Source: Acidobacteriota bacterium
GTDB lineage: Bacteria; Acidobacteriota; Thermoanaerobaculia; Multivoradales; J023
Reading direction: 5' to 3'
Assembly: GCA_029263315.1 (NCBI GenBank)
Contig: JAJCXR010000042.1
Location: 242,533 to 306,532 of the forward strand
Length of the DNA stretch: 64,000 bases
How positions within the stretch are numbered: position 1 is the first letter of the stretch; every line of letters begins with the position of its first letter. This document shows positions 1 to 9,283 of the stretch, one piece after another. The notes under the pieces are model-generated. The model did no database searches. It was not told the DNA's origin and worked only from the letters and a program-made list of their open reading frames with translations. Both the position numbers and the translations under genes were made by a program.

Positions 1-110
1 GCTCCATCGCGGGTCACCAACCAATCTGCGCCAGCCGGCGGCGCCCCCACAGCGATCAGAGCCAGTAGGGCGGCCAGCCAACTCATGTTCCGGTCGAAGC
101 TCTTGCTCAC
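1..110 (-). CDS. 5' end of an exported protein gene, cut by the window edge
   Basis: The minus strand opens with GTG at 110, preceded by GGAGAGATCA (good Shine-Dalgarno). The GTG overlaps the TGA stop of the upstream pilY1-like gene in a GTGA arrangement, which suggests translational coupling. The 36 visible residues are a typical signal peptide: a short basic stretch, a hydrophobic core rich in Leu/Ala, then Ala-Gly-Ala before a mature start DWLVTRDG. An in-frame ATG at 86 is an alternative start. The rest lies outside the window, so no function can be assigned. Its place at the end of the minor-pilin operon suggests a secreted accessory protein. Confidence 0.6.
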   Translation of the reverse strand, partial: MSKSFDRNMSWLAALLALIAVGAPPAGADWLVTRDG

Positions 111-3100
111 TGATCTCTCCAATCGGCCGGATAAATGGCTTGTGGAATGGTGGCGTAGACGTTCAGGCCGGTGGTCACGCGCATGGCGGTAATAGCCACG
201 CGATAGGCGTCATTGAACCGGCTACCCCGTGGGAAGTAACTCATGATCGCCTCCCGTACGCCCCTCTCGACTTCTTCTTCCACCAGATCACTGACCGTTG
301 GCCCGGTGGCGTTGGGGTCGTTCTTGGTGGCCACGTTGTCGACAAAGGGCGCCGTCGTGAACTCGGCGATCCGGTGATAGCGGTCGGGCGACTTCAACGA
401 ACCCGTTGTCGCGGCAGGGGCGCCAAGCACCGTTCCATCACCTCCGATGATCTCGCCGTCGACATCTGGGTCTTCACCCTGGTCCACACCCGAGAGTCTT
501 GCCACTGGATTGAAGTTCTGGGCCAGCACCACAAAGGACCTCGTCACACCCGTGCGGCCGCAAACGACCTTCTCGATTTCGTCAACGTCTGGGATAAAAG
601 CGATGGGCTCGAAGATCGGGAAGATCAAGATGCCGGTCAGCACAAACGGCTGGGCGGTGAGCCGGAAGCGCTCGGGGAAGGTCACCACATAACCACGCCT
701 CAGGGTGGGATCAGGCTCCAGCAAATAGTTGATCGAGTTGTCGATCTCTTCGCTGTCCTCGTCCACCAACGGCGGGTCTGCATCCCAAGCCAGGCTCTCC
801 AAGCACTCGTCGACGATCGGCAAACGCACATCGCACAGGGCCGTGTCGGCGGTGAGGTCTCCCGAGGTGAACCCTTCGTCCACCAGCGTGTAAACGCGCC
901 CTTGCTTGTCGGTCGGTACCCAGAGATCTTCCCGATCGCCGGTGCCGAGGGTCAACCCGTAGCGATTCAGCTGTGGAATGAAAAAGGCCGATGGCGGAAA
1001 GTAAATCGGTGTGTTGTTGTAGGTCTCGAGGATAGGGAAGGGGTCCCAAGCTCCATCATCGACCACCCTTTGCACGGTGAAGACGGCATCGGTGGTGTCG
1101 GTGGTCGGCAGGGTCTTGCCGCGCATATCGATGGCATCCAGATGCGGCACATCGCCGTTATTATCGAGGGCGGTCAGGTCCACCTTGTACAACGTACCGT
1201 TGGTGGTACCGATGTAGATGGTGTCCAGCAGACCGTTGCTGTCAGTGTCGAGGACCGCCGGGTCCGCCGGTGCGGCGCCGTCCAGGCGACGCTTGAAGAT
1301 GGCCTCTCCGGTTTCCATGTCGACCATGTAGATCCAGTAACCGCGTTGGGTCGACGCCTTGTACTTGGCATCCATGCCGCCGCCAAATATGGCAACGTGC
1401 CGCGACGTCAAGTCGTCGTCGTTTGCGGCCGGATTGCAATCTCCACCGGCAGCGCCGCAGACTGCGATTTGCCCGATGACCGGAGTCGACCACGTATCGC
1501 CCAAGTCCGGCACACCGTTGCCGTAGGTACCGTCACCGTTGTCTTCTTCGTCGAGGAAGTAGCGCCCCTGCTCCGCCGTATCGGTGAAGGACCACAGCTC
1601 TGAGGGAAAGGCTCCTCGGCAACCGAAGGTACCGCCGAGGACCACATCCTTCTGATGCCCATCGGTGTCGTAGTCGAAATCGAGACACGAGGGCAGGTCG
1701 GAAGTTCCTTGGGTCAGGGACGAATTGACCGGCACCAGGCTTTCTTGGGGGGGATCGTTGAACGTCCCGTTGGTATCTCGATCCGTCTCCCGCTGTACCA
1801 AGATGTCAGGCTGGGTAATATCGAGGGCGAAGTAACCGCTCACGAAGTCCGGCACGTCGTCGGCGTTCTCATAGAGGTCTCCACCTTCCCTCAACCCCGC
1901 CATCAAGACGGTCCGCCATTGACGATCCGCCGGGTTGGCGCTGCCCGTGGCGTCTTCGGGATCGATGAACACGTCCCGTACCACCAAGTTGCCGTCGAGG
2001 GAGAAGATGTGGGTATCGCCCAGCGCCTGATCGCGAACGATTGGCAGGGTCAGCCGAGGGATATAGGAGAACAGCTCCCGACCCGTACCATCGGTGAAAA
2101 CCTCAACGCTGTCCGATGTTCCCTCGATCTCCGCTTCAACGCGGGTGCCGCCGTCGATGAAATGTAGCTGCCCGTCATTGGTCGCGGCCACCAAGAGGCG
2201 ACGCCGCCAGATGTGCTCACGGGCGAACCGTCGATAGCCTCGGTCGACGCCGTCGACGCAATTGTTGGGCGTCTCGCCTGACTGCAATTTGCCGCACAGA
2301 TCGCCGGAAAAGTAGGCCAGATCACTCGGCCCGGCGATGACGGCCGGGTTGGAGTGGAAGATGTCGCCCATGATGTAGTGCGTGCGATCTGCCTCCGCCA
2401 AGGTGCCGAGCGATTTGCGTCTCAAGGTCCCGCTGACGACACGGGTGACGTCTTCCATCAAGTCTTCCGCCGTCACCAGAGCCTCGATCTCCTCTTCGGT
2501 GAGGCCAGGATTGGCGGCGATGAATGCCTGGTCTTCGATGTACTGAGCCAACACATCTTCATCCACCAAGACCTCTGCTAAATCCTCCAGATCGGCCGTA
2601 TCGGAGCCGTCGCCACCGGTGTAGGGAGGCCGAAAGAGCACCAGCTCACTGGGTCGCTTGCCGTTGGGGTTGGACTGGGGATAGAAAACGCGGCGCTCAT
2701 CGCTACCGGGACCGATGTGGTAGTCGCCGTTGCGCAGCTCTTCATTGGTAGGTGTCTGCTCCAACATGATCTCGCCGACTTCCCACAAATGACACGCTGC
2801 CTGCTGGTCCTCGGAGCACTTGCGGCTAGTGTCCGGCCGCTTCTGATCGTCCAAAGGGAGAGGCTTCCGGAAGGCATCGATCTCACCTGGCCAAACCGAG
2901 GTACCGGGCAAGGGAATGAAGCTCGACAGGAAGATCTTGTCGGCAGCCGTGCTTTGAATGGCCGGAATCGAAGCCGAAGCAAAGGAGCGGGACTCGGATT
3001 TGAGGTCGGACAAGATGCTCCGCAGGGCGGCCACCAGATCATCCTTGTTGCGCGGGAACAGCGGCTCGCCGGTGCCCCCCTTCTCGGCGATACAACCGAG

Positions 3101-5491
3101 GGTGCTCTGCGAGTTATCGAGCCCAAAACCGATCACGTAAGTGCTGACACCGGCGTCGAAGAGCTGCCTCGCCGCCTCGCAGGGGTCGCCACCGCACGTC
3201 TCGTTACCGTCGGTCAGGAAGAGCACAAATTTTTCGCGACAAGACCAGTCGATATCGCGTTCCACTGCGACGCCACTCCAACCGTTGAGGTTGACCCCCT
3301 CATCGCCGGCAAACCAAACGCGAAAGTCCTCTAGGGAGGCAGCGATCGGGGTCTGGCCAATCGGCAGTAGGGGTAGCTGGGAGTCGTCGGAGATGGCCAG
3401 GCGCCGATTCGTCGGGCTCAGGGGGTCCCCTTCGTCTGCTTCATCGCCGTCGATGTGGGTGTCATCCCAATAGACCGCCGTCCGAAAATCCGGCGCCGTA
3501 CCCGACCCGGCGCCTACCATATTCGGGGCGAGCCGCTCTTTGACCAGGTCGCGATGTTTCTCGTCCCAGTCCATCGGCAGGAAGTCGCCGATATCGAACC
3601 AAGGGGCCCGCGACTCTGTACCATCCTCCAAGGTCAAGGTGATCTCATCACCACGTGGATCTTGAGTTGTCGGCCGCTTGAAGGTGAAGAGATACCAATA
3701 GTCGTCTTCGGAGATGTCGAGATCGGGATTGTCTTCGTCACAGTCGGTGAATCGGCAGCGATCATCATTGAGCTCGAGCCCTTCACAGTCCATGTTGGAA
3801 TTGACCTCGACATTGCGCAGGTCATGGAAGTAGCCCAAACCCTTGTCGGCTGTGCGACCGATCTTGTCTTCCCAGGAGACGAAGTCGCTGACCAACCTGA
3901 AGTACACCCGGTTGGTGGCGATCGAAAAACCGCTGCCCCCCAACATCGGGAGGCCACCGGAGCATGCGGCGCCGAAGCAGCGATGGGCCTCGACATCGAC
4001 GGCGAGGACATCGTCGCCGTAGGCGTAGCCGGCTACCGGGAGGAAGTCCACCCTGATAATACGGCCGTCCGGCTGGCTGGCGGTGGTGCTGTCGCTGTCG
4101 CGGTACCACACGGAGGTCGGCTCGTCGCCTTGCAAACCCAACTTGGGCAACCGCCGGGCCCTCTCGAGCTCCCAGTCGTCGTCGAGATCCGCCGGCTCGG
4201 AGTAAAAACAAGATACCAAGGCGGCGTCACCTCGGGAGTCGATGAGGTTCCCGGCGCCGTCTTCCTTGCCCGGATAGTCCACGGTTCCGCTGCTCGGGTC
4301 CGACGGGTTGTCGTAGTTGGCACAGTTCCAGCCATCTCCCAAACCGTCGCTATCGTAGGGTGCGCCGTTACCGAACACATATCGGCTTCCGATGGCCGGA
4401 AACTCGTCGACGGTCGCCGGGAAGGTGTAGCCGAAGATGGTGGGGAACGACAAATCCTGGGCATCTCCGTCGGGCTGGGTTTCCATCACCTCATAGAGCC
4501 AATGCTTGGCTTTGAGACGAGCGTTGTCTTGCTCATAGGTGGCAAAACCAAAATGCACGTTCGGCGCTTCTCCCAGCACTTCATAGAGGGCCGACTTGGC
4601 CAGGAAGAGCTTCGATGTCGGATCGTCACCATTGAGGGGCGCCTGGCAATCTCCCCGAATGCACAAGGGTTGCTGACAGCGGTAGCCCTCGCGCAGGCAG
4701 GTGACGCTGCCGTCCTCCGGCTTGGCGACACCGAACATACGGAGGCCGTCGGCGACGACAAAGGCATCCGTGTCGTCGGTGGCGATGGTGATACTGGTGT
4801 CATCAGCATCCTTGTCGAACTCAAAAGTCCCGATCCAGTTGTAGTCGTAGATGCCTTGCGCATGCTCGGCCGCCAAGGTCGTTTCGCCCTGGTCGACCAA
4901 AATCGTGTCCTCGCCGTTGGCGTGCACGATGCGCACCGGCACATTGGAAGCCCGAAACTCGTTGGCATTCCAGAAGAGGTAGACCTGATAGACGCCGGAC
5001 GCCGGGATCGTTGGTTTGAAGGTGACACTCTTGTCACCTTGGCCGCTGTTGCCATTGTGAAGATAGCCGGTCTTCTTGTAGGGAGAGAAGGTGCTCGAGC
5101 TGAGCCAATCGCCTTCGATCTCGATGCCAACACCATCCTCGGTATCCATTTTGATTTCATGGGTGTACGGTTCCTCGGGAGCGAAGTCGTACTCGACGCA
5201 CCCTTCATTGGGGCATACTTGTTGGCAGAGCTCGTCGCCCAGGGGGCACTCCGTCGTACACATTCCGTCCCACGGATCGATGTCCAGACAGGCATCGATC
5301 GCGTTACAAGGGGGCGTCCAGTGCATCGACCCAGAGGTATCGAGAAGAATTTCCACGAATGGATCGCCGCTGGAATTGCGCAACAGATCGCGGTCGTCGG
5401 CCGAGACCCAGTAGGCCGAGGCGATAAGCAAGCCAATGCAGATGATGCGCACGCTGTGTGCGAAAGGTCTTGGATGTGATTTGAATCCCAT
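107..5491 (-). CDS. pilY1: PilY1-like pilus tip protein with split VWA domain
   Basis: 1794 aa. The start at 5491 is chosen because AGGGGAG lies 8-9 bases upstream and the protein then begins with a clean signal peptide. Shortly after it comes a von Willebrand A strand with the MIDAS sequence DTSGS (about residue 50). A stretch around residues 130-260 resembles golvesin/Xly-type carbohydrate-binding domains (VYQVYLFWNANEFRASNVP... VVADGLRMF). VWA-like strands resume later, including FVLFLTDGNETC near residue 780. The C-terminal half is a PilC/PilY1-type beta-propeller with an EF-hand-like calcium loop DTDSNGLLD. PilY1 proteins sit at the pilus tip and act in adhesion, mechanosensing and pilus extension. 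It ends the minor-pilin operon fimT-pilV-pilW-pilX. Domain borders are by eye. Confidence 0.88.
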   Translation of the reverse strand: MGFKSHPRPFAHSVRIICIGLLIASAYWVSADDRDLLRNSSGDPFVEILLDTSGSMHWTPPCNAIDACLDIDPWDGMCTTECPLGDELCQQVCPNEGCVEYDFAPEEPYTHEIKMDTEDGVGIEIEGDWLSSSTFSPYKKTGYLHNGNSGQGDKSVTFKPTIPASGVYQVYLFWNANEFRASNVPVRIVHANGEDTILVDQGETTLAAEHAQGIYDYNWIGTFEFDKDADDTSITIATDDTDAFVVADGLRMFGVAKPEDGSVTCLREGYRCQQPLCIRGDCQAPLNGDDPTSKLFLAKSALYEVLGEAPNVHFGFATYEQDNARLKAKHWLYEVMETQPDGDAQDLSFPTIFGYTFPATVDEFPAIGSRYVFGNGAPYDSDGLGDGWNCANYDNPSDPSSGTVDYPGKEDGAGNLIDSRGDAALVSCFYSEPADLDDDWELERARRLPKLGLQGDEPTSVWYRDSDSTTASQPDGRIIRVDFLPVAGYAYGDDVLAVDVEAHRCFGAACSGGLPMLGGSGFSIATNRVYFRLVSDFVSWEDKIGRTADKGLGYFHDLRNVEVNSNMDCEGLELNDDRCRFTDCDEDNPDLDISEDDYWYLFTFKRPTTQDPRGDEITLTLEDGTESRAPWFDIGDFLPMDWDEKHRDLVKERLAPNMVGAGSGTAPDFRTAVYWDDTHIDGDEADEGDPLSPTNRRLAISDDSQLPLLPIGQTPIAASLEDFRVWFAGDEGVNLNGWSGVAVERDIDWSCREKFVLFLTDGNETCGGDPCEAARQLFDAGVSTYVIGFGLDNSQSTLGCIAEKGGTGEPLFPRNKDDLVAALRSILSDLKSESRSFASASIPAIQSTAADKIFLSSFIPLPGTSVWPGEIDAFRKPLPLDDQKRPDTSRKCSEDQQAACHLWEVGEIMLEQTPTNEELRNGDYHIGPGSDERRVFYPQSNPNGKRPSELVLFRPPYTGGDGSDTADLEDLAEVLVDEDVLAQYIEDQAFIAANPGLTEEEIEALVTAEDLMEDVTRVVSGTLRRKSLGTLAEADRTHYIMGDIFHSNPAVIAGPSDLAYFSGDLCGKLQSGETPNNCVDGVDRGYRRFAREHIWRRRLLVAATNDGQLHFIDGGTRVEAEIEGTSDSVEVFTDGTGRELFSYIPRLTLPIVRDQALGDTHIFSLDGNLVVRDVFIDPEDATGSANPADRQWRTVLMAGLREGGDLYENADDVPDFVSGYFALDITQPDILVQRETDRDTNGTFNDPPQESLVPVNSSLTQGTSDLPSCLDFDYDTDGHQKDVVLGGTFGCRGAFPSELWSFTDTAEQGRYFLDEEDNGDGTYGNGVPDLGDTWSTPVIGQIAVCGAAGGDCNPAANDDDLTSRHVAIFGGGMDAKYKASTQRGYWIYMVDMETGEAIFKRRLDGAAPADPAVLDTDSNGLLDTIYIGTTNGTLYKVDLTALDNNGDVPHLDAIDMRGKTLPTTDTTDAVFTVQRVVDDGAWDPFPILETYNNTPIYFPPSAFFIPQLNRYGLTLGTGDREDLWVPTDKQGRVYTLVDEGFTSGDLTADTALCDVRLPIVDECLESLAWDADPPLVDEDSEEIDNSINYLLEPDPTLRRGYVVTFPERFRLTAQPFVLTGILIFPIFEPIAFIPDVDEIEKVVCGRTGVTRSFVVLAQNFNPVARLSGVDQGEDPDVDGEIIGGDGTVLGAPAATTGSLKSPDRYHRIAEFTTAPFVDNVATKNDPNATGPTVSDLVEEEVERGVREAIMSYFPRGSRFNDAYRVAITAMRVTTGLNVYATIPQAIYPADWRDQ

Positions 5492-5604
5492 GACGTAAAC
5501 TCCCCTAGATGGCCTCTGGTGAGAACCGGCCGCCCCACCTTCGGCTTGGCTCCCATGAGCCAGAAGCAATTCCCCAAAAAAACAAAATCCCTTAGATCAT
5601 CGTG

Positions 5605-5623
5605 CATCAAGGCTGGCTTGATG
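5605..5623 (-). promoter_or_regulatory. Hairpin in the pilX-pilY1 gap
   Basis: Perfect 7-bp inverted repeat CATCAAG-5 nt-CTTGATG just after the pilX stop. A T-rich run follows on the minus strand about 15 bases later, too far for a classical intrinsic terminator. It could be an attenuator, an RNA-processing hairpin or an RNase barrier that sets pilY1 dosage relative to the minor pilins. Function is inferred only from position. Confidence 0.35.
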
Positions 5624-5627
5624 TCGC

Positions 5628-6293
5628 TTAAGGATCTTCGATCGGCACTGACTGACCGTAGACGCTGTCTTCTTTTTCTTCTTCGCAACCGAATTGGTCG
5701 ACCCTCTTGTGTCCAGCCTCCAAGGCTCCGATTTCAATGCTGGTGATCGGAGTGACAAAGAAGCCGTAGTCGACAACTTTCTCGGCTTGAATCTCGGCGA
5801 ACTCATCGACCGCACCTTCGCCGGCAACCTGGCCGGCGCAGTCGGGTACTTGCTGAGAAGTGTCCCAAGCCAGGCGGCGGGCCCGGGCCGAGGTCTTGAA
5901 GAACACCGACAGCATTTCGCTGCCCCCGCCGACGTTGGCCGTGGAGTAGGCAGCGTTGCTGTAGTGCACCGGATAGACAGGCGAGAAATCCACGCTGTAG
6001 CCGAGGGTCTTGTCGCCGATGAAACGATCGTCGTCACCATTCTTGGCGGGCACAGCAAGGGCTCGACGGTCCAAGTTGTTCTCGACCAAGAGTTGAGTCA
6101 CCGCCGTCGATACGCCGATCTCAGCGGCATAGAAGGTCTCGTTGGCAACCTGCTCGTTGTTTCCAATGAGCATCTCCGTCTCGGTGACCACCGCCAGGGA
6201 CAACCCGACAACCGTCAAGAAGACCAAACCCATCAAGGCCAGCATCAAGGTGCTACCTTCTTCTTTGTTCAAATAGCGTACGTGACGTTTCAT
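5628..6293 (-). CDS. pilX: PilX-like minor pilin
   Basis: 221 aa. The N-terminus carries a prepilin-type processing site EEG|STLMLALMGLVF followed by a hydrophobic helix and the PilX_N-like segment TEMLIGNNEQVANETFYAAE, typical of PilX family proteins. As in PilX/GspK-like subunits, the residue at mature position 5 is not glutamate. Its ATG overlaps the pilW stop by 4 bp (ATGA), so the two are probably translationally coupled. PilX-type minor pilins join the tip complex that primes pilus assembly and hosts PilY1, whose gene follows. Confidence 0.88.
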   Translation of the reverse strand: MKRHVRYLNKEEGSTLMLALMGLVFLTVVGLSLAVVTETEMLIGNNEQVANETFYAAEIGVSTAVTQLLVENNLDRRALAVPAKNGDDDRFIGDKTLGYSVDFSPVYPVHYSNAAYSTANVGGGSEMLSVFFKTSARARRLAWDTSQQVPDCAGQVAGEGAVDEFAEIQAEKVVDYGFFVTPITSIEIGALEAGHKRVDQFGCEEEKEDSVYGQSVPIEDP

Positions 6294-7864
6294 AGCAGGT
6301 TCCTCAACTCGACAACCGTTTGCAGCCAGCGGCGACGGAATCGCCGCGCATCCAAATCGTTGTAGCTGTAGTTATCTCCACCGAGGGAGAAAGAATCTCC
6401 TCGGTTGAAGTCTTCGATGTTGATCAGCTCCGGCGCCTGGTAGTCGAGGTCCCGCCGGTCTGCCATGACCACCGTATTGATGCGCAAGAAGTGATACTCG
6501 ATATCCGGATTGAACCAGACCTGATGACCATCCGGTGGATCACCTCCGGGTGGATCGGCATAGGGAGGATCTGCGTCGGCCCCCAGGAAATCCCCCGGAG
6601 CGTTGAACAGCACCTCGTCGGAATCGGAGCCATCCTCAAAGATCACGCCATACCCCGGACCGGTTCCGAGCTCGTCCGTATCGGCACCCAGGGCCAACTG
6701 AAGATCGATGACATTGTCCGCCACATCGATGACGTCCACCAGATTGTTGGTCCCCGGGCCGAAGCGCGCCCTTGAAAGGACTGGAGTCAGCCGCGACGAG
6801 TCGTCACCGGGAATCTCTCGCTCGACACGGATGAAGAAGCGCAGCTCCTCTAAGAAACCCAACGAGCTGATGTTGGTCGGCAGCTCGACATTGAGCTCCG
6901 GCTTTGTGGTGTCGGGCTCCAGGGTCATGCCACCGCCCCCGACCAACGAGGTGCCTCGGGTCAAGTCGGCGTACACCAAGCCCGGACCGTCTTCTAGATC
7001 GATCTTCAGCGGCAGATTCAAGCACAGGGGCATGTCAGCCGCCGTAACCCCGGGCCCTGCATCGGTCGGCACCGGACAGATGTAGGGATCGAGGGCCGAT
7101 TCATTGGCCACGGAGGCCCAATCGAAGGCCATGATGGCGTAGGCATTGGGATTGACCAGGTCGCGCAGCAGGAAAGCTTCGTCCTTGAATTCGCTGTTGG
7201 GCCTGTTGTAAATGGCCTTCAGTTGGTCGGAAAGCAGCTTCACGTCCTGGTGCAGGTCTTCGTACTTCTCGCCGACCACACGGCTGCGACCAGGAATGGT
7301 GATACATCCCGCAGCGCTCTTGCCGTCCGGCGCCAGCCAGGTGCTGATCTCCGTCGTGCAATTCAAGTTGGTGGGCGGCATGCCCGGCGTGTAGTAGACC
7401 GGTGTCGAAAAGACCCCGCGAACAATCAGCACATCTGAACCCGGTAATACGAGAGGCTCGTCATCACCGTCATTGTCGGCGTCATCGGCGGCTGTGCCGT
7501 CGACCACTTGGGCGATGGAGGTGTCCGATGCCACGTTGTTGAACACCGCCAAGGCAACGCCATGGGGGAGGACCCCGGTAAGATCGTATTCTTGGTTGGA
7601 GATTTGGTCGTCGGTGACGTTGAGGCGGGTGATGGGTAGGCCGCCAATCCCTGCCATGCGGGTATAGCGCACCAGCTCGGAATGACCGACGCGCTGGCCC
7701 TGCTGAATCATCGCCAGTTGGGTCTGAGATTTCGCCAGACGACTGGAGTTACTGAAGACGACGAGCAGGCCAGCTGTGACGACGCTGAAGATCAACAGCG
7801 TGATCAGAATCTCGACAAGCGAGAAACCCGCCTCGCCGTCTCTCCGTGTGTAGGGTCGTTGCAT
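6290..7864 (-). CDS. pilW: PilW-like minor pilin
   Basis: 524 aa, longer than typical PilW (about 270-400 aa). The class III prepilin signal is EAG|FSLVEILITLLIFSVV with Glu at mature position 5, then KSQTQLAMIQQGQRVGHSELVRYTRMAG, a PilW-like region. The rest is a large, Asp-rich C-terminal domain with no family I recognise. It lies between pilV (22-bp gap) and pilX (4-bp overlap), the usual minor-pilin order. The long extension may be a surface-exposed adhesive or calcium-binding head. Confidence 0.85.
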   Translation of the reverse strand: MQRPYTRRDGEAGFSLVEILITLLIFSVVTAGLLVVFSNSSRLAKSQTQLAMIQQGQRVGHSELVRYTRMAGIGGLPITRLNVTDDQISNQEYDLTGVLPHGVALAVFNNVASDTSIAQVVDGTAADDADNDGDDEPLVLPGSDVLIVRGVFSTPVYYTPGMPPTNLNCTTEISTWLAPDGKSAAGCITIPGRSRVVGEKYEDLHQDVKLLSDQLKAIYNRPNSEFKDEAFLLRDLVNPNAYAIMAFDWASVANESALDPYICPVPTDAGPGVTAADMPLCLNLPLKIDLEDGPGLVYADLTRGTSLVGGGGMTLEPDTTKPELNVELPTNISSLGFLEELRFFIRVEREIPGDDSSRLTPVLSRARFGPGTNNLVDVIDVADNVIDLQLALGADTDELGTGPGYGVIFEDGSDSDEVLFNAPGDFLGADADPPYADPPGGDPPDGHQVWFNPDIEYHFLRINTVVMADRRDLDYQAPELINIEDFNRGDSFSLGGDNYSYNDLDARRFRRRWLQTVVELRNLL

Positions 7865-7886
7865 GATGTATCTCTCTTGGTTCCGC

Positions 7887-8552
7887 TCAATAGGCCCGAA
7901 AGTGGCTGACCGTCATCCGCTGCCCGATGTTGAGAAATTGCTCCGGCTCCGTACCGTCGCAATTTCGGCAAGGCTGGACAGTGACCCGAAGCTCCGTCAG
8001 ATGGGCTTTGTAACCATCGGCACCATCGTCGTTGGTCAACGGGCTATCAAAAAGCTCCGGATGACCCAAGGTGACCAAGGTGGACGATCCGTCGGCGCTG
8101 ATCGTTCCCTCACCGATGTCGGCAAATGAGTATTTGCGCACCGTCGATCGCCGCATCCAAAGGACCAATCCGGGGCCGTCGGGGGATTCCTGCCATTTAC
8201 CATCGCCCAAGATACGGTTGGCCTCGCCGGTATCGGTCGTACCGGAGCTCCAGTACTGGGAACCCAGGTCCAGGGTGCCGCCGATCGGCAGGTCGAGGTT
8301 CTCGTGATCGAGGATCATCTGGTTGGATGCTTCGATGTCCTCGCCCACGAAATTCGACATGATATTCGACCAACCCCCCGCCGTGTTGCTCTGCAGAGCG
8401 CGGGTGAACAGCGGCAAGATACTGACCGAAACCACGAACAGAAGCACCGCGGCAAAGAGTGTCTCGAGCAACGAGAATCCACCTTGGCGGGCCATCCGGT
8501 GCCAGCGCGCCGAGAAAAGCTTGCAGAAGAGCTTGTTGTGTCTATGTCCCAT
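7887..8552 (-). CDS. pilV: PilV-like minor pilin
   Basis: 221 aa. The start at 8552 (MGHRHNKLF) is chosen because GAGGAT lies just upstream; the frame stays open further upstream but reads into shadow sequence of fimT. The processing site is RQGG|FSLLETLFAAVLLFVV with Glu5, followed by a hydrophobic helix and a C-terminal domain with a CRNC pair. By position between fimT and pilW it is the PilV/PilI-type minor pilin of the tip-priming complex. Confidence 0.82.
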   Translation of the reverse strand: MGHRHNKLFCKLFSARWHRMARQGGFSLLETLFAAVLLFVVSVSILPLFTRALQSNTAGGWSNIMSNFVGEDIEASNQMILDHENLDLPIGGTLDLGSQYWSSGTTDTGEANRILGDGKWQESPDGPGLVLWMRRSTVRKYSFADIGEGTISADGSSTLVTLGHPELFDSPLTNDDGADGYKAHLTELRVTVQPCRNCDGTEPEQFLNIGQRMTVSHFRAY

Positions 8553-8586
8553 GTCTTGAATCCTCAGTAATTGCCTACACCGCATC

Positions 8587-9147
8587 TCAATACCAGGCCC
8601 ATCCGTCAAGAAAAAAACCGGCGCTGCCGGTCGGCGAATCCCCCGGTTGCAGGAATTTGCGAATTCTCGGCGTCCCCTGCAATGAATCCACAGCGATCTG
8701 AAAGATGTTGCCCTTGCTGTCGTGGACGCAAAATGCCGTTTTCGCCGACGCCTTGCCTTGGGGGTCGAAGGACATCGTGTCCTTCTGATAGTCGGCTGTG
8801 CCATCGCCGTCGAGGTCGTAGCATCGGTTGTCGGTCCACAGCTCGATGCTGAGCTCTTGAAGCGACACCAGCCCGGCACCGGTAATCTCCGTGCTGCTGG
8901 CGGTGATGTCTTGATCCTGGTTGACGCGGATCGCCTGCAAACGGGTCTTCTGGATTAATCCCACCGTTTGATCAGCGGCCCCTTGCACTTGGGCGCGGCG
9001 GATCTGCCCCATCACAAATGGAAAGGAGATCAGGGCAATCAACAGAATCAACACCACCACCACCATCAACTCGATGAGGGTAAAACCGGCACTGGACACC
9101 TGTTTCCGTCGCCCGAGGGCGGAGGACTTGCCTTCAATTTTCCGCAT
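8587..9147 (-). CDS. fimT: FimT/GspH-like minor pseudopilin
   Basis: 186 aa. N-terminal prepilin signal SSAG|FTLIELMVVVVLILLIALISFPF with Glu5, then AQVQGAADQTVGLIQKTRLQAIRVNQD, a GspH/FimT-type segment. The C-terminal domain contains DLDGDGTADY, a possible calcium loop. The start at 9147 has AGGAGA five bases upstream. FimT is the usual first gene of minor-pilin operons and has been linked to DNA binding in natural competence, though that cannot be judged here. A sigma-54-like box lies just upstream (9164-9179), but its predicted start site is very close to this start codon. Confidence 0.86.
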   Translation of the reverse strand: MRKIEGKSSALGRRKQVSSAGFTLIELMVVVVLILLIALISFPFVMGQIRRAQVQGAADQTVGLIQKTRLQAIRVNQDQDITASSTEITGAGLVSLQELSIELWTDNRCYDLDGDGTADYQKDTMSFDPQGKASAKTAFCVHDSKGNIFQIAVDSLQGTPRIRKFLQPGDSPTGSAGFFLDGWAWY

Positions 9148-9163
9148 GACATTCTCCTATGGG

Positions 9164-9179
9164 AGCAATTTGGATGCCA
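9164..9179 (-). promoter_or_regulatory. Sigma-54-like promoter box upstream of fimT
   Basis: Minus strand reads TGGCATCCAAATTGCT, matching the -24/-12 pattern TGGCAY-N5-TTGC with the invariant GG and GC 10 bases apart. The implied start site (about 9153) would fall inside the fimT Shine-Dalgarno (9153-9158). So either the real start is slightly shifted, translation starts at an internal GTG before the pilin signal, or this match is fortuitous. The nearly identical box in front of pilA strengthens the case. Confidence 0.4.
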
Positions 9180-9283
9180 GCATGGCAAGCTTGTCTTGCT
9201 TCGCAATCACATCTTTTGTTTTCAGTAGCTTACTACGCTCACGGGGTCACCGGAGAAAGGCAGCTCCATACTCGGTTGCTACT

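Noticed and set aside
3455..5479. Long plus-strand open frame (674 codons) opposite pilY1
   Set aside because: Antisense shadow: composition follows the pilY1 codon pattern and it has no Shine-Dalgarno or recognisable domain, whereas the minus-strand protein has clear motifs.
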